From Candidatus Rokuibacteriota bacterium (GTDB lineage Bacteria > Methylomirabilota > Methylomirabilia > Rokubacteriales > CSP1-6), in contig VGLJ01000048.1 in assembly GCA_016866775.1 (NCBI GenBank), positions 1 through 36,843 of the forward strand: 36,843 nt of DNA. The letters are read 5' to 3'. Shown here piece by piece: positions 27,412-36,039 of the stretch (within the stretch, counting starts at the first letter, position 1; every line of letters starts with the position of its first letter). The notes below the pieces were generated by a model, which searched no databases, had not been told where the DNA came from, and saw only the letters and a program-made list of their open reading frames with translations. The translations under genes and the position numbers were made by a program.

Positions 27412-28962
27412 TCAGGAACTTGAGCCCCTCACCATCAGCTCGTAGTCCTCGCGCGCCTTCGGCTGGCGGAAGGCTTCGACCGTGATCCGGGTGCGGAGCG
27501 CGTCGGCCAGCCGCGCGACGTCGTCCCGGGCCTCGCCGTCAAGGTGTTCGGCGAGGTCGGGGTGCACCCGCGCGACGATGTCCTTGTCCGGCGCGGTCGC
27601 GGCCCTGGCGCGGATCGCGCGGAACAGCTCGGCCGTGAGCGTCTCGTCCGATTTCGTCACGCCGCTGCCCTTGCACGTCGGGCACTGGGCGCTGAGGAGG
27701 GCGCGCAGGTCCTGGCGCACGCGCTTGCGGGTCATCTCGACGAGCCCGAGCTCGGAAATCTCGAGCACGTTCGTGCGCGCCTTGTCCTCGGCGAGCGCGC
27801 GCTTGAGCGCGCGATAGACCTGCTCGCGGTGCTCGGCCGTTTCCATGTCGATGAAATCGATGATGATGATGCCGCCGAGGTCGCGGAGGCGGATCTGCCG
27901 CACGATCTCCCCGACCGCTTCCATGTTGATCTTGAGCACCGTCTGCTCGAAATCGCGCTTGCCGACGTACTTGCCGCTGTTGACGTCGATCGAGACGAGC
28001 GCCTCGGTGTGGTCGATGACGATGTAGCCACCGGACTTGAGCCACACGCGCCGCCTGAGCGCCTTCTCGATCTCCTTCTCGATCCCCAGCGCCTCGAAGA
28101 CCGGCGTGGGCTGGTCCCAGAGCCGCACGCGCTCCGCGAGCGCCGGCACCAGCGTCTCGACGTAGCCGCGCACCTTGTCGTGGATCTCGGGGGTGTCGAC
28201 GACGAACTCCTCGACCTCGGGCGAGAGGAGATCGCGCACCACGCGGAAGATCAGATCGCCTTCCTCGTGGAGGACCGACGGCGCCCCGGCCGACGCCTCG
28301 CGCGTCTGCACCTGGCTCCAGAGCCGCCGCAGGAACTCGACGTCGCTGCGGAACTCGTCCGCGCCCTTGCCCTCGGCGTTCGTGCGCACGATGAAGCCGC
28401 CCGACGGCTGCGCGAGCTCGCGCACGGCCGCGCGGAGCCGATCGCGCTCGGCGTCGTCGCGAATCCGCCGCGAGACCCCGATGTGGCGCGACTGCGGCAT
28501 GTAGACGAGATAGCGCCCGGGGATCGAGATGAACGACGTGATGCGCGCGCCCTTCGTCCCGAGCGGCTCCTTCGAGACCTGCACGAGAACGTCTTGGCCC
28601 TTGTGCAGCATCTCCTCGATCGGGGCGACGGCTTCGCGCCGCGGCTCGTCCTCCGCGTCGCTGTCGAGCTCCGCCTCGGGATCGGTCACGGCGTCGGGAT
28701 CGTCTTCGGCGAGCCGCTCGGCGAGATCGCCGCGATCGGCGGTGTAGTCGCCGCCGTAGAGGAACGCGTCCTTGGTGAGGCCGATGTCGACGAACGCCGC
28801 CTGCATGCCCGGCAGCACGTTCGTCACCACGCCCTTGTACACGCTGCCCACGATCGAGCGGTGGCGCGCCCGCTCCAGGTAGAGCTCGGTGAGGAGACTA
28901 CCTTCCTGGACGGCGACTCGGGTTTCGGTCAGGCCCGCGTTGACGACGATCCGTTTGGCCAC
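27412..28962 (-). CDS. rng: Ribonuclease G/E family endoribonuclease
   Basis: A 516-aa RNase G-type enzyme cleaving single-stranded AU-rich RNA, with roles in rRNA and mRNA processing. It has an N-terminal S1 domain (SIVGSVYKGVVTNVLPGMQA, AAFVDIGLTKDAFLY) interrupted by an acidic insertion near residues 82-110 (DDPDAVTDPEAELDSDAEDE). An RNase H-like part and the 5'-sensor region follow. The catalytic Asp pair lies in VSIDVNSGK and IIIIDFIDME, and the zinc link in CPTCKGSG. It lacks the long RNase E scaffold tail. The GTG start at 28962 has GAGGTG upstream. It is the sixth gene of the mreBCD-mrdA-rodA run, a common placement for RNase G. Confidence 0.94.
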   Translation of the reverse strand: MAKRIVVNAGLTETRVAVQEGSLLTELYLERARHRSIVGSVYKGVVTNVLPGMQAAFVDIGLTKDAFLYGGDYTADRGDLAERLAEDDPDAVTDPEAELDSDAEDEPRREAVAPIEEMLHKGQDVLVQVSKEPLGTKGARITSFISIPGRYLVYMPQSRHIGVSRRIRDDAERDRLRAAVRELAQPSGGFIVRTNAEGKGADEFRSDVEFLRRLWSQVQTREASAGAPSVLHEEGDLIFRVVRDLLSPEVEEFVVDTPEIHDKVRGYVETLVPALAERVRLWDQPTPVFEALGIEKEIEKALRRRVWLKSGGYIVIDHTEALVSIDVNSGKYVGKRDFEQTVLKINMEAVGEIVRQIRLRDLGGIIIIDFIDMETAEHREQVYRALKRALAEDKARTNVLEISELGLVEMTRKRVRQDLRALLSAQCPTCKGSGVTKSDETLTAELFRAIRARAATAPDKDIVARVHPDLAEHLDGEARDDVARLADALRTRITVEAFRQPKAREDYELMVRGSSS

Positions 28963-29004
28963 GGCAGCACCTCGCTGACGCGGCGCCGGCGCGGCCGTCG
29001 CGTC

Positions 29005-30096
29005 TCATTGGAACTGCCGCATTCGGACCGAGACGAGGAGCCCCAGGCCCATGAGCGAGCACAGCACGGAGGTGCCTCCGTAGCTCATGAGCGGCAACGG
29101 CACTCCGACCACGGGCAGGAGTCCGGTCACCATGCCGACGTTGATCAACACCTGGGCCGCCAGCATGGTCGTGGCCCCGAGGGCGACGAGGCGTCCCACC
29201 GGCTCGCGTGTCGAGGCGGCGATGTCGAAGCCGCGCAGGAGCACGAACGCGTAACACGCGAGCAGGATCAGGCAGCCGACGAAACCCCACATCTCGGCGA
29301 ATACGGCGAAGATGAAATCCGTGTGACGCTCCGGGAGGAACGCGAGGCGGCTCTGCGTGGCCCCGCTGATGCCCTTGCCCAGGAGCTGACCCGAACCGAT
29401 GGCGATCTTGGCCTGGATCACGTTGTACGCGGTCCCGAGCGGATCGCGGAACGGGTCCAGGTACACGAGAATGCGTTCCCGCTGGTACTCCTTCAGGAAA
29501 AACCAGGCGACCGGCATCGCGGCGAGTCCCGCGAGGCTCAAGCCTCCCAGGAGTCTCAGGCGAATGCCCGCGCCGACGAGGAGTGCGAGGAGCACGGGAC
29601 AGAGGAGAAGGGCGGTGCCGAGGTCCGGCTGTTTCATGATCAGCACGAACGGGATCGCGACCACGGGCGCCACGAGCAGCAGCGTGAAGCGGCTGATCGG
29701 CTGCGCCCAGCGCGAGGTCAGGACCCACACCGCCATGAGCACGAAGGCGATCTTGAAGAGCTCCGAGGGCTGCACGCTCACGGAGCCGATGACGATCCAG
29801 CGCCGCGCGCCCGACACCGTGCGTCCGAGCACGAAGACGGACGCGAGCCCGGCGAGGCCGAGCACGTAGATGAGCGGCGCGATACGCACGAGTTTCTTGT
29901 AGTCGATGCTGGCGACGATGAGCAGCGCGACGAGGCCGACGCCGAACCACACGAGCTGGCGGAGCGCCACGGTGCCGCCGGCGCGTCCGACGTGCAGGCT
30001 CGACAGCGTGAGCCCGCTCAGCGTGGCGAACGCGAGGCCGATGGAGATGAGCGGCCAGTCGACGTTCTGCAGCAGCCGCCGGTCGATCCCGATCAT
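29005..30096 (-). CDS. rodA: Peptidoglycan glycosyltransferase of the elongasome
   Basis: SEDS-family polymerase that builds glycan strands with PBP2 during side-wall growth. The 363-aa protein has about ten hydrophobic segments. Family motifs are SVQPSELFKIAFVL, KQPDLGTALL, FLPERHTDFIFAVFAEMWGFVG (in the pore region) and GLLPVVGVPLPLMSYGGTS. Its ATG at 30096 overlaps the mrdA stop by 4 nt (ATGA), and rng follows 42 nt later. Confidence 0.95.
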   Translation of the reverse strand: MIGIDRRLLQNVDWPLISIGLAFATLSGLTLSSLHVGRAGGTVALRQLVWFGVGLVALLIVASIDYKKLVRIAPLIYVLGLAGLASVFVLGRTVSGARRWIVIGSVSVQPSELFKIAFVLMAVWVLTSRWAQPISRFTLLLVAPVVAIPFVLIMKQPDLGTALLLCPVLLALLVGAGIRLRLLGGLSLAGLAAMPVAWFFLKEYQRERILVYLDPFRDPLGTAYNVIQAKIAIGSGQLLGKGISGATQSRLAFLPERHTDFIFAVFAEMWGFVGCLILLACYAFVLLRGFDIAASTREPVGRLVALGATTMLAAQVLINVGMVTGLLPVVGVPLPLMSYGGTSVLCSLMGLGLLVSVRMRQFQ

Positions 30097-31925
30097 CCGC
30101 GGAACCCCGCCATCGCGACCTTCTCGTTGAAGATGGCGTTGAAGATCTTGCGCGCGATCGGCGCCGCGGCCTCACCGCCGTGGCCGCCGCGCTCGACGAG
30201 CACGACGACGACCACCTGAGGATCCCTCGCGGGCGCGAACGCCGCGAACCACGCGTGGTCCTCGCCGCGCTCCGACTTCGAGTTCGCGATGATCTGCGCG
30301 GTGCCGGTCTTGCCCGCGACGTCGAGGCCGGGGATCTTGGCGGCGCCGCCGGTGCCCCACTCGTTCACGACGGCCCAGAGACCGTCGCGGATCAGCGCCC
30401 ACACGACGGGCGAGAGCTCGATGTGGCCGTTCACGTGGCCGGGGTCACGGAAGACGACGCCCTGCTCGGGGCGCTCGATGCGCTGCACGAGCCGGGGCTT
30501 CCAGAGCACGCCGCCGTTGGCCACCGCGCTCATCATGCGCGCGATCTGCATCGGCGTCACGAGGACCGCGCCCTGACCGATGGAGACGTTGAGGGTGTCG
30601 CCGCCGGTCCACGGCCGCGACTTCTTGTCGCCCTTCACGCGCGGCTTGGGCTCGGGGATCAGGCCGATCTTCTCCGTGCCGAGCTCGATGCCCGTGGGCG
30701 CGCCGAGGCCGAAGGCCTTCGCGTACTTCGCGATGTTCGTGCCGCCGATCTTCAGGCCCTGTTGATAGAAGTACACGTCGCACGACTGCGCGATCCCGCG
30801 GCGGAGATCGACGCTGCCGTGTCCTTCCTTCTTCCAGTCCTTCCACGTGCGGCCACCGTACTCGAAGTGCCCGGGGCAGTGCACGCGGTCCACCGGCGTG
30901 ATGACCCCTTCCTGGAGACCCGCGGCCATCAGGATGATCTTGAAGATGGAGCCCGGCGGGTACATCGCCTGGCTCGCGCGGTTGAGCAGCGGGTGCTGCG
31001 GATCCTGGACGAGCCGGACCCACGCGTTGCGGTCGATGTTGCCGGTGAACGCGTCGATCGGAAACGCCGGCGTCGAGACGAGCGCGAGCACGTCGCCGTT
31101 GCGCGGGTCCATGACGACGACGGCGCCGGCCTTGCCCTCCATCGCCTTCTCGGCGGCTTCCTGGACGCGGCGGTCGATCGTCGTGACGACCTGCGCGCCC
31201 GGATGCGGCTCGGTCTGCTGCACGATGCGGATCGGGCGGCCCATCGCGTCGACTTCGATGCGCTCGCCGCCGTCGCGGCCGCGCAGGAACTCGTCGAGCA
31301 GCCGCTCGAGTCCCGTCTGGCCCACGAGCTCGCCGCGGCGATAGCGGCCCTGCTTCATCTGGTCTTCGCTCGCCTCGCGGACGTAGCCCAGGAGGTGCGC
31401 GGCGAAGCGGCTCGTCGGGTACGCGCGCTGCGGCTCGACTTCGACGATCACGCCCGGGAGCTCGAGCTTCCACTCCTCGACCTTCGCGACGTCGTCCATC
31501 GTGAGGCCGCGCCGGATGCGGACGGGCAGGAACGAGTCGGCCGACACGCGGCCGACGGCGTCGACGAGCTCCTGGTACGGCAGGCCGAGGAGCGTCGAGA
31601 GGCGCCCGAGCACGGCGTCGCGGTTGTCGAGCTCCCGCGGGATGATCGACAGCGTGAACGCCGGGCGATTGTCGACGAGCGGCACACCGTTGCGATCGAA
31701 CAGGATGCCGCGCGGCGCGGCGATGGGACGGATCCGGATCCGGTTCTTGTCGGACGCGTCGAGGAACCGCCCGCCTTCGAGGACTTGGAGATACCAGAGC
31801 TGCCCGATGATGGCGAGGAACCCGAACGTGAGGACGCCCACGATCGCGATGATGCGGCGCTGGCCGGGATCCCGCCGCCCCGGCTGAGGCCGGAGACGCG
31901 GATCGAAGCCGCGCCCCGGGTTCAT
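30093..31925 (-). CDS. mrdA: Penicillin-binding protein 2 (transpeptidase)
   Basis: Class B PBP cross-linking side-wall peptidoglycan with RodA. From ATG 31925 the protein is 610 aa: a short cytoplasmic part rich in Arg/Pro, one membrane anchor (IIAIVGVLTFGFLAIIGQLW) and the pedestal domain with RPIAAPRGILFDRNG. The transpeptidase domain has Ser326-x-x-Lys in YPPGSIFKII, the SCD variant of SxN in AQSCDVYFYQQG, and KTGTAQ. The active-site set is complete. The start overlaps the mreD stop (ATGA). An in-frame start ten codons upstream is unlikely because the ATGA coupling pattern recurs through the operon. Confidence 0.95.
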   Translation of the reverse strand: MNPGRGFDPRLRPQPGRRDPGQRRIIAIVGVLTFGFLAIIGQLWYLQVLEGGRFLDASDKNRIRIRPIAAPRGILFDRNGVPLVDNRPAFTLSIIPRELDNRDAVLGRLSTLLGLPYQELVDAVGRVSADSFLPVRIRRGLTMDDVAKVEEWKLELPGVIVEVEPQRAYPTSRFAAHLLGYVREASEDQMKQGRYRRGELVGQTGLERLLDEFLRGRDGGERIEVDAMGRPIRIVQQTEPHPGAQVVTTIDRRVQEAAEKAMEGKAGAVVVMDPRNGDVLALVSTPAFPIDAFTGNIDRNAWVRLVQDPQHPLLNRASQAMYPPGSIFKIILMAAGLQEGVITPVDRVHCPGHFEYGGRTWKDWKKEGHGSVDLRRGIAQSCDVYFYQQGLKIGGTNIAKYAKAFGLGAPTGIELGTEKIGLIPEPKPRVKGDKKSRPWTGGDTLNVSIGQGAVLVTPMQIARMMSAVANGGVLWKPRLVQRIERPEQGVVFRDPGHVNGHIELSPVVWALIRDGLWAVVNEWGTGGAAKIPGLDVAGKTGTAQIIANSKSERGEDHAWFAAFAPARDPQVVVVVLVERGGHGGEAAAPIARKIFNAIFNEKVAMAGFRG

Positions 31926-32410
31926 GTCGCACGCTCCTTGAGGGCGTCGGTCCACGCGAGCGCGAAGACGAGCGCGGCGCCGAGGAACCCGTTGTAGAGC
32001 GCCTGCGGGAGCACGACGAACGTCATCAGCTCTCCGAACGGCGCCGGGAAGCGGAAGAGCTGGAGCAGCGTGAAGCGCACCACGCCTTCCGCGACCGTGA
32101 GCAGCACGAGGCCGGGCACTTGAACGAGCGGCTGGGTCACGCGCAGCCGGCCGCCGGCGGCGCCGAGGCCGAAGCCGACGAGCGACTTCGTGAGCGCCTG
32201 CACGCCGATGAGCCCGCCTGCCGCGACGTCCTGCAAGAGGCCGGCGACGAAGCCGGCCACGCAGCCGAACTCCGGACCGCGGCGGAGTGCCAACAGGATG
32301 ACGACGATCAACGGGATGTCGGGCGCGACATCGGCGATGCGCAGCGCGGGCGCGAGCGTGGCGTGGACGAGACCGCCCCCGAAGACGGTCAGCACGAACA
32401 GCGTTTTCAC
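31922..32410 (-). CDS. mreD: Rod shape-determining protein MreD
   Basis: A 162-aa inner-membrane protein with about five hydrophobic segments (LFVLTVFGGGLVHATLAPAL, IPLIVVILLALRRGP, FGCVAGFVAGLLQDV, VLPQALYNGFLGAALVFALA). GLLQDVAAGGLIGVQALT is the recognisable MreD motif. The GTG start at 32410 overlaps the mreC stop (GTGA). It is coupled at both ends and lies between mreC and mrdA as usual. Confidence 0.9.
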   Translation of the reverse strand: MKTLFVLTVFGGGLVHATLAPALRIADVAPDIPLIVVILLALRRGPEFGCVAGFVAGLLQDVAAGGLIGVQALTKSLVGFGLGAAGGRLRVTQPLVQVPGLVLLTVAEGVVRFTLLQLFRFPAPFGELMTFVVLPQALYNGFLGAALVFALAWTDALKERAT

Positions 32411-33249
32411 CCGCCGCCGTCCCGTGGGAACGCCGCGGCCACGTCGTGCCGCGTGTCGCCGGTGAGGAGCAGCACTTCGTCGACGCGCGCGAAGTCCACG
32501 ACGGGCGCGAGCACCGCGTAGTGGAACAGCGCCGAGCCGCGATCGTCGATCGCGCGCACGCGGCCGATCGGAATGCCGCGCGGGAAGACGCCGCCCGCGC
32601 CGGAGGTCACGACGAGGTCGCCGACCTGGATGCCGCCGCCTTCGCGCGCCATGTACTTCAGGCGCATCGTGCCGCGCGGCTCCCCTTCGACGATGCCGGC
32701 CGTGCGCGTCCGCACGACGTGCGCGCCGACGGTCGACGCCGGATCGGTCAGCACCTGGATCACCGACGTGCCGCTGCGCACCTCCATCACGCGGCCGATC
32801 AGCCCTTCGGGCGAGATCACGGCGGTGAGGCGCGCGACGTTGTCGCCGCGGCCGCGGTTGACGGTGAGCGAACGGACCCAGCCGCCCCACTCACGCGCGA
32901 TGATCTCGGCGCTCAGGGTGGCGAGCGGCAGGCGCTGCTGCAGCGCGAGGAGCCGGCGCAGCCGCTGGTTCTCCATCGCGGTCTCGGTGACCTGCAGCGA
33001 CTCCACGCGCAGCTGCTGGTTCTCTTCGCGCAGGCGCCGGTTCTCGGCGCGGACGTTCTTCCAGTCGAGGTACGTCGACCAGACGTTCACCGCCGCGCGG
33101 TTCATCTTCGCGAGTCCGCTCTGGATCGGCGTGGTGATGAAGGCGAGCGCTTCCGCCGTCGGGGTGCTGTGCCCGCGCGTCTGGACCGTGAGGAGCAGTA
33201 GACAAGCGGCGACCACGGTGCCGAGCACGAGGACGCCACGCATCTTCAC
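32407..33249 (-). CDS. mreC: Rod shape-determining protein MreC
   Basis: Periplasmic scaffold protein that activates PBP2-RodA. The 280-aa protein has an N-terminal anchor (GVLVLGTVVAACLLLLTVQT) and a coiled coil around residues 65-105 (RAENRRLREENQQLRVESLQ). A beta-barrel region follows with REWGGWVRSLTVNRG, PEGLIGRVMEV and VTSGAGGVFPRGIPIGRV. The GTG at 33249 is preceded by GGAGGGG; an ATG two codons later would also work. mreB ends 21 nt upstream and mreD overlaps downstream. Confidence 0.94.
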   Translation of the reverse strand: MKMRGVLVLGTVVAACLLLLTVQTRGHSTPTAEALAFITTPIQSGLAKMNRAAVNVWSTYLDWKNVRAENRRLREENQQLRVESLQVTETAMENQRLRRLLALQQRLPLATLSAEIIAREWGGWVRSLTVNRGRGDNVARLTAVISPEGLIGRVMEVRSGTSVIQVLTDPASTVGAHVVRTRTAGIVEGEPRGTMRLKYMAREGGGIQVGDLVVTSGAGGVFPRGIPIGRVRAIDDRGSALFHYAVLAPVVDFARVDEVLLLTGDTRHDVAAAFPRDGGG

Positions 33250-33270
33250 CCTGCGGCCCCTCCGATTGAA

Positions 33271-34323
<1,053 letters not shown>

Positions 34324-34350
34324 TTACGGCCAAAAGCGAGGCTTGAGGGT

Positions 34351-34367
34351 AGCACAGGGCGTGCCAG
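34351..34367 (-). promoter_or_regulatory. Sigma54-like -24/-12 element upstream of mreB
   Basis: On the minus strand CTGGCACGCCCTGTGCT aligns with YTGGCACGRNNNTTGCW at all positions except the R and the first T of TTGC. The invariant GG and GC are separated by exactly 10 bp. A start would fall near 34340, giving a leader of about 38 nt before mreB. No activator-binding site was recognised, and a chance match remains possible. Confidence 0.4.
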
Positions 34368-34756
34368 ACCTACACAAATTCGCAGTCCTGAAGCCACTTT
34401 AGGCGGGTCCCGCGAGCGCCATCGCCGCCGTGATCATGCGGTATCTCCCTAGAATAAGGAAACACATTTCCTGCTCTCTGGCCGTTCCTCGCCCGGCCGA
34501 TCCGCGGGGGCCGAGGAGTCGGGACACCGCCCGCCGGGGGTCTTCCGAGGCGCGGGCGGGAAGTCGTCCCGGGAGAAAAGCGGCCGCGTGGCATCAAAAA
34601 CTGACCGGCGTGCCGTCACCGTGACACGCGGACGGCACGGAACGCACGGCGGCTCGGCTCGTCTTGCCGGGCGCGGGCTCGACGGCGGCCGCGCGGGACG
34701 CTCCGCATGCGCCGCGCGCACGCGTGTCGCGAGCTCGCGTCGTTGTAGAAAACGGG
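34368..34756. other. Gene-free stretch between mreB and cspA
   Basis: No convincing gene on either strand. It includes an AT-richer patch with the inverted repeat AGGAAA-caca-TTTCCT at 34457-34472, and a perfect 8-bp repeat GTGCCGTC/GACGGCAC at 34610-34638 which also contains GTCAC-c-GTGAC (34615-34625). These could be protein sites or RNA stems; nothing assigns them. Confidence 0.5.
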
Positions 34757-34786
34757 TTGACTTGCGGCGGGGTCCTGTGTGAATCT
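34757..34786 (+). promoter_or_regulatory. Probable promoter reading toward cspA
   Basis: TTGACT (34757-34762) is followed after 18 bp by GAATCT (34781-34786) with TGT directly before it, an extended -10 form. Transcription would start near 34793, leaving a leader of about 170 nt before cspA, a length typical of cold-shock genes. The -10 box is imperfect. Confidence 0.5.
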
Positions 34787-34839
34787 TGCGCCCGGTTCTG
34801 GCTCAGACGGACATCGGTGAAACAGAGTGACCGAGCACG

Positions 34840-34874
34840 ACGCCGCACGAGATCCAGTTCGTGCGGCGTTTTTT
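34840..34874 (+). terminator. Intrinsic terminator inside the cspA leader
   Basis: ACGCCGCACGA-gatccagt-TCGTGCGGCGT is a perfect 11-bp stem with an 8-nt loop followed by six T (34869-34874). The T run is on the plus strand only, so it acts on rightward transcripts. It lies about 50 nt after the predicted start and 88 nt before cspA, so it either ends a short independent RNA or attenuates cspA. Confidence 0.85.
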
Positions 34875-34877
34875 CTT

Positions 34878-34897
34878 GTCCGCCAATAACGGCGGAC
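34878..34897 (+). other. Second leader hairpin before cspA
   Basis: GTCCGCC-aataac-GGCGGAC is a perfect 7-bp stem with a 6-nt loop, 4 nt after the terminator T-run. It could be a structural part of the cspA leader, but no alternative pairing with the terminator stem was found by eye. Confidence 0.5.
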
Positions 34898-34961
34898 AAC
34901 CCCGCCACCACGGTGGGAGCACGCAGGGGCTGAGAAGACCCCGAAGAGAGAGGTCGGAGGT

Positions 34962-35162
34962 ATGGCACAAGGACAGGTGAAGTGGTTCAACGACGCCAAG
35001 GGTTACGGGTTCATCACTCAGGAGGGTGGCGAGGACGTGTTCGTACACTACTCCGCCATTCAGGCGAGCGGCTTCAAGAGCCTCGCGGAGGGTGACCGGG
35101 TGGAGTTCGAAGTGACCCGCGGCCCCAAGGGTCTTCAGGCAGCCAACGTCCGGAAGGTCTAA
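34962..35162 (+). CDS. cspA: Cold-shock domain protein
   Basis: A 66-aa single cold-shock domain that binds single-stranded RNA and DNA. It has [17 protein letters not shown] (RNP1 KGYGFI) and DVFVHYSAI (RNP2 VFVHY), the two aromatic RNA-binding motifs, and the final strand [11 protein letters not shown]. Start ATG 34962 has GGAGG 3-4 nt upstream. Full family length. It is on the plus strand, divergent from mreB, with a long leader that contains an intrinsic terminator. Which csp paralogue it is cannot be told from sequence. Confidence 0.95.
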   Translation: MAQGQVKWFNDAKGYGFITQEGGEDVFVHYSAIQASGFKSLAEGDRVEFEVTRGPKGLQAANVRKV

Positions 35163-35189
35163 CCCCCCCCTCTTCCACCTGCTGCTTCC

Positions 35190-35213
35190 ACCCGGGCCCG
35201 CACGGGCCCGGGT
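35190..35213 (+). terminator. cspA terminator hairpin
   Basis: ACCCGGGCCC-gcac-GGGCCCGGGT forms a very strong GC stem 27 nt after the cspA stop. Only a short mixed GCTTCT tail follows, so the U-run is poor, but position and strength fit termination. Confidence 0.7.
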
Positions 35214-35238
35214 GCTTCTCGCGGAACACACGTCGCCG

Positions 35239-35440
35239 AAAAAAAGCCCCGACGAGAGTCGGTGACGCTTCTCTCAGGACTGCGCGTCACCCCGGTGGTG
35301 AGCCGGGTCTCGTCGGGGCCGGTGGTGCCTGGACTCCCAGGCGCGTCCACCTCACATCAGCGTGGATCCTGCCTTAGGAGGCAACCACCTCACAGGTCAC
35401 CGTAGGGCTACACATCGACTGGATCACCTCCTATTCTCGG
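35239..35440 (-). ncRNA. Candidate structured small transcript on the minus strand
   Basis: The 3' end is a perfect 11-bp stem, GCCCCGACGAG/CTCGTCGGGGC (35319-35309 with 35256-35246), enclosing two more perfect stems: CCCGG/CCGGG (35291-35307) and GTGACGC/GCGTCAC (35262-35290). The three-way junction is followed by seven U (35245-35239). A further hairpin, GCCTGG/CCAGGC (35327-35342), is extended by GGTGG/CCACC. Upstream is AGGAGGTGATCCAG (35432-35419), followed by a 13-codon ORF. No known RNA family was recognised: RNase P, tmRNA, SRP and 6S consensus features are missing. The 5' end is uncertain; a promoter candidate at 35587-35615 would make it about 340 nt. It could be a regulatory RNA or a tiny mRNA. 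Confidence 0.5.
35374..35415 (-). CDS. Candidate 13-residue ORF with very strong ribosome site
   Basis: ATG 35415 to TAA 35374 encodes MCSPTVTCEVVAS. AGGAGG ends 11 nt upstream of the ATG, within a 14-nt match to the anti-Shine-Dalgarno tail. The final codons GCC TCC TAA contain CCTCCT, which could pair back with AGGAGG and close the start site. The two Cys codons recall leader peptides, but no biosynthetic gene lies downstream before the U-run terminator. No homologue known to me; may not be translated. Confidence 0.3.
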   Translation of the reverse strand: MCSPTVTCEVVAS

Positions 35441-35586
35441 CAAGGGCGCCACGCGGGCCCAGGTCCCACTGACCTCCAACCGGGTGCCGACTCCCGGCCC
35501 GAGGCTCGGCCACGTGCTGCCGCCGGCGTGATTGCCCGCGGGGACGCTGATGGAGCGCTGTGACGCTCCGGCCGACTTGTTTTTTC

Positions 35587-35615
35587 ATCGTACCTCAGCC
35601 CGCGAGAACTCCCAA
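35587..35615 (-). promoter_or_regulatory. Possible promoter of the minus-strand small transcript
   Basis: TTGGGA (35615-35610) and TACGAT (35592-35587) are separated by 17 bp on the minus strand, just downstream of the helix-hairpin-helix gene end. Predicted start near 35580. Both boxes are imperfect. Confidence 0.3.
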
Positions 35616-35625
35616 CAAAAAGTCG

Positions 35626-36039
35626 CTACTTCACGACGATGCGCCCGCGATTGCGCTCCCACACGCCGGTGCCGACGCCTTCCACCCTCCGAAGCTCGTC
35701 GGCTTTCTTGAACGGGCCGCGGCGCTCGCGATATTCGACGATCTTCTCGGCGACCCTGCGGCCGACGCCGGTGAGCGTCATCAGCGATTTCACGTCGGCG
35801 GTGTTGATGTTGACCGTGGGCGTCGTGTCGCTCGTGGGCGTCGTGTCGCTCCCGACGTTACGCACGCGCACGGGCGCGCGCGTGTCGGTCGCGGGGCGAG
35901 GCGCGTCGACGCGCGACGGCATCGTCGAGCGCAGCGCGGGCTTGTCGGGCTTGTCGGGGCGCTCGGCCGCGACGAGAGAGGGCGCGAGCACCACGGCGAG
36001 GACGAGCGCGAAGGGCGTGAGCGCGGCGTGCATCGGCAT
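35626..36039 (-). CDS. Secreted helix-hairpin-helix protein, ComEA-like
   Basis: A 137-aa protein with a signal peptide (HAALTPFALVLAVVLAPSLV, cleaved near residue 24). A Pro/Thr-rich linker holds the duplicated SDTTPT. The C-terminal tandem HhH domain reads VNINTADVKSLMTLTGVGRR, VAEKIVEYRERRGPFKKADE and LRRVEGVG. NINTA opens the ComEA-type DNA-binding fold. ComEA captures DNA in competence, but many secreted HhH proteins have no known role, and no other competence genes are here. The ATG at 36039 is preceded by AGGAGG at ideal spacing; an upstream in-frame start has no such site. Confidence 0.85.
   Translation of the reverse strand: MPMHAALTPFALVLAVVLAPSLVAAERPDKPDKPALRSTMPSRVDAPRPATDTRAPVRVRNVGSDTTPTSDTTPTVNINTADVKSLMTLTGVGRRVAEKIVEYRERRGPFKKADELRRVEGVGTGVWERNRGRIVVK
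35816..35851 (-). repeat. Direct 18-bp duplication in the HhH gene linker
   Basis: Two perfect head-to-tail copies (35816-35833 and 35834-35851) encode SDTTPT twice in the linker between the signal peptide and the HhH domain. The identity suggests a recent slippage duplication. Confidence 0.95.

Noticed and set aside
34793-34830. Short resemblance to the 16S rRNA 5' region (CTGGCTCAGACGGAC) in the cspA leader
   Set aside because: The match covers about a dozen bases with a gap and nothing of 16S follows. Chance similarity.
35268-35284. CTGAGA in the minus-strand loop as part of a TPP riboswitch
   Set aside because: The other conserved thi-box blocks are absent and no thiamin gene lies downstream.
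35159-35350. A 63-codon minus-strand ORF (MDAPGSPGTTG) across the structured RNA
   Set aside because: It reads through the terminator stem and the cspA 3' end, with low-complexity translation. Base pairing of the region explains its sequence better.
35401-35432. Plus-strand GGGCTACACA and CTGGATCACCTCCT as a 16S rRNA fragment
   Set aside because: In 16S these lie about 300 nt apart in order; here they are adjacent without the intervening helices. No rRNA gene is present; the second match is treated as a complement on the other strand.
35421-35588. A 55-codon ORF starting MKKQVGRSV on the minus strand with GAGGT before its ATG
   Set aside because: The protein is Arg/Pro/Gly-rich without recognisable features, and its ATG coincides with the possible -10 box of the small transcript. 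It is too weak to call.
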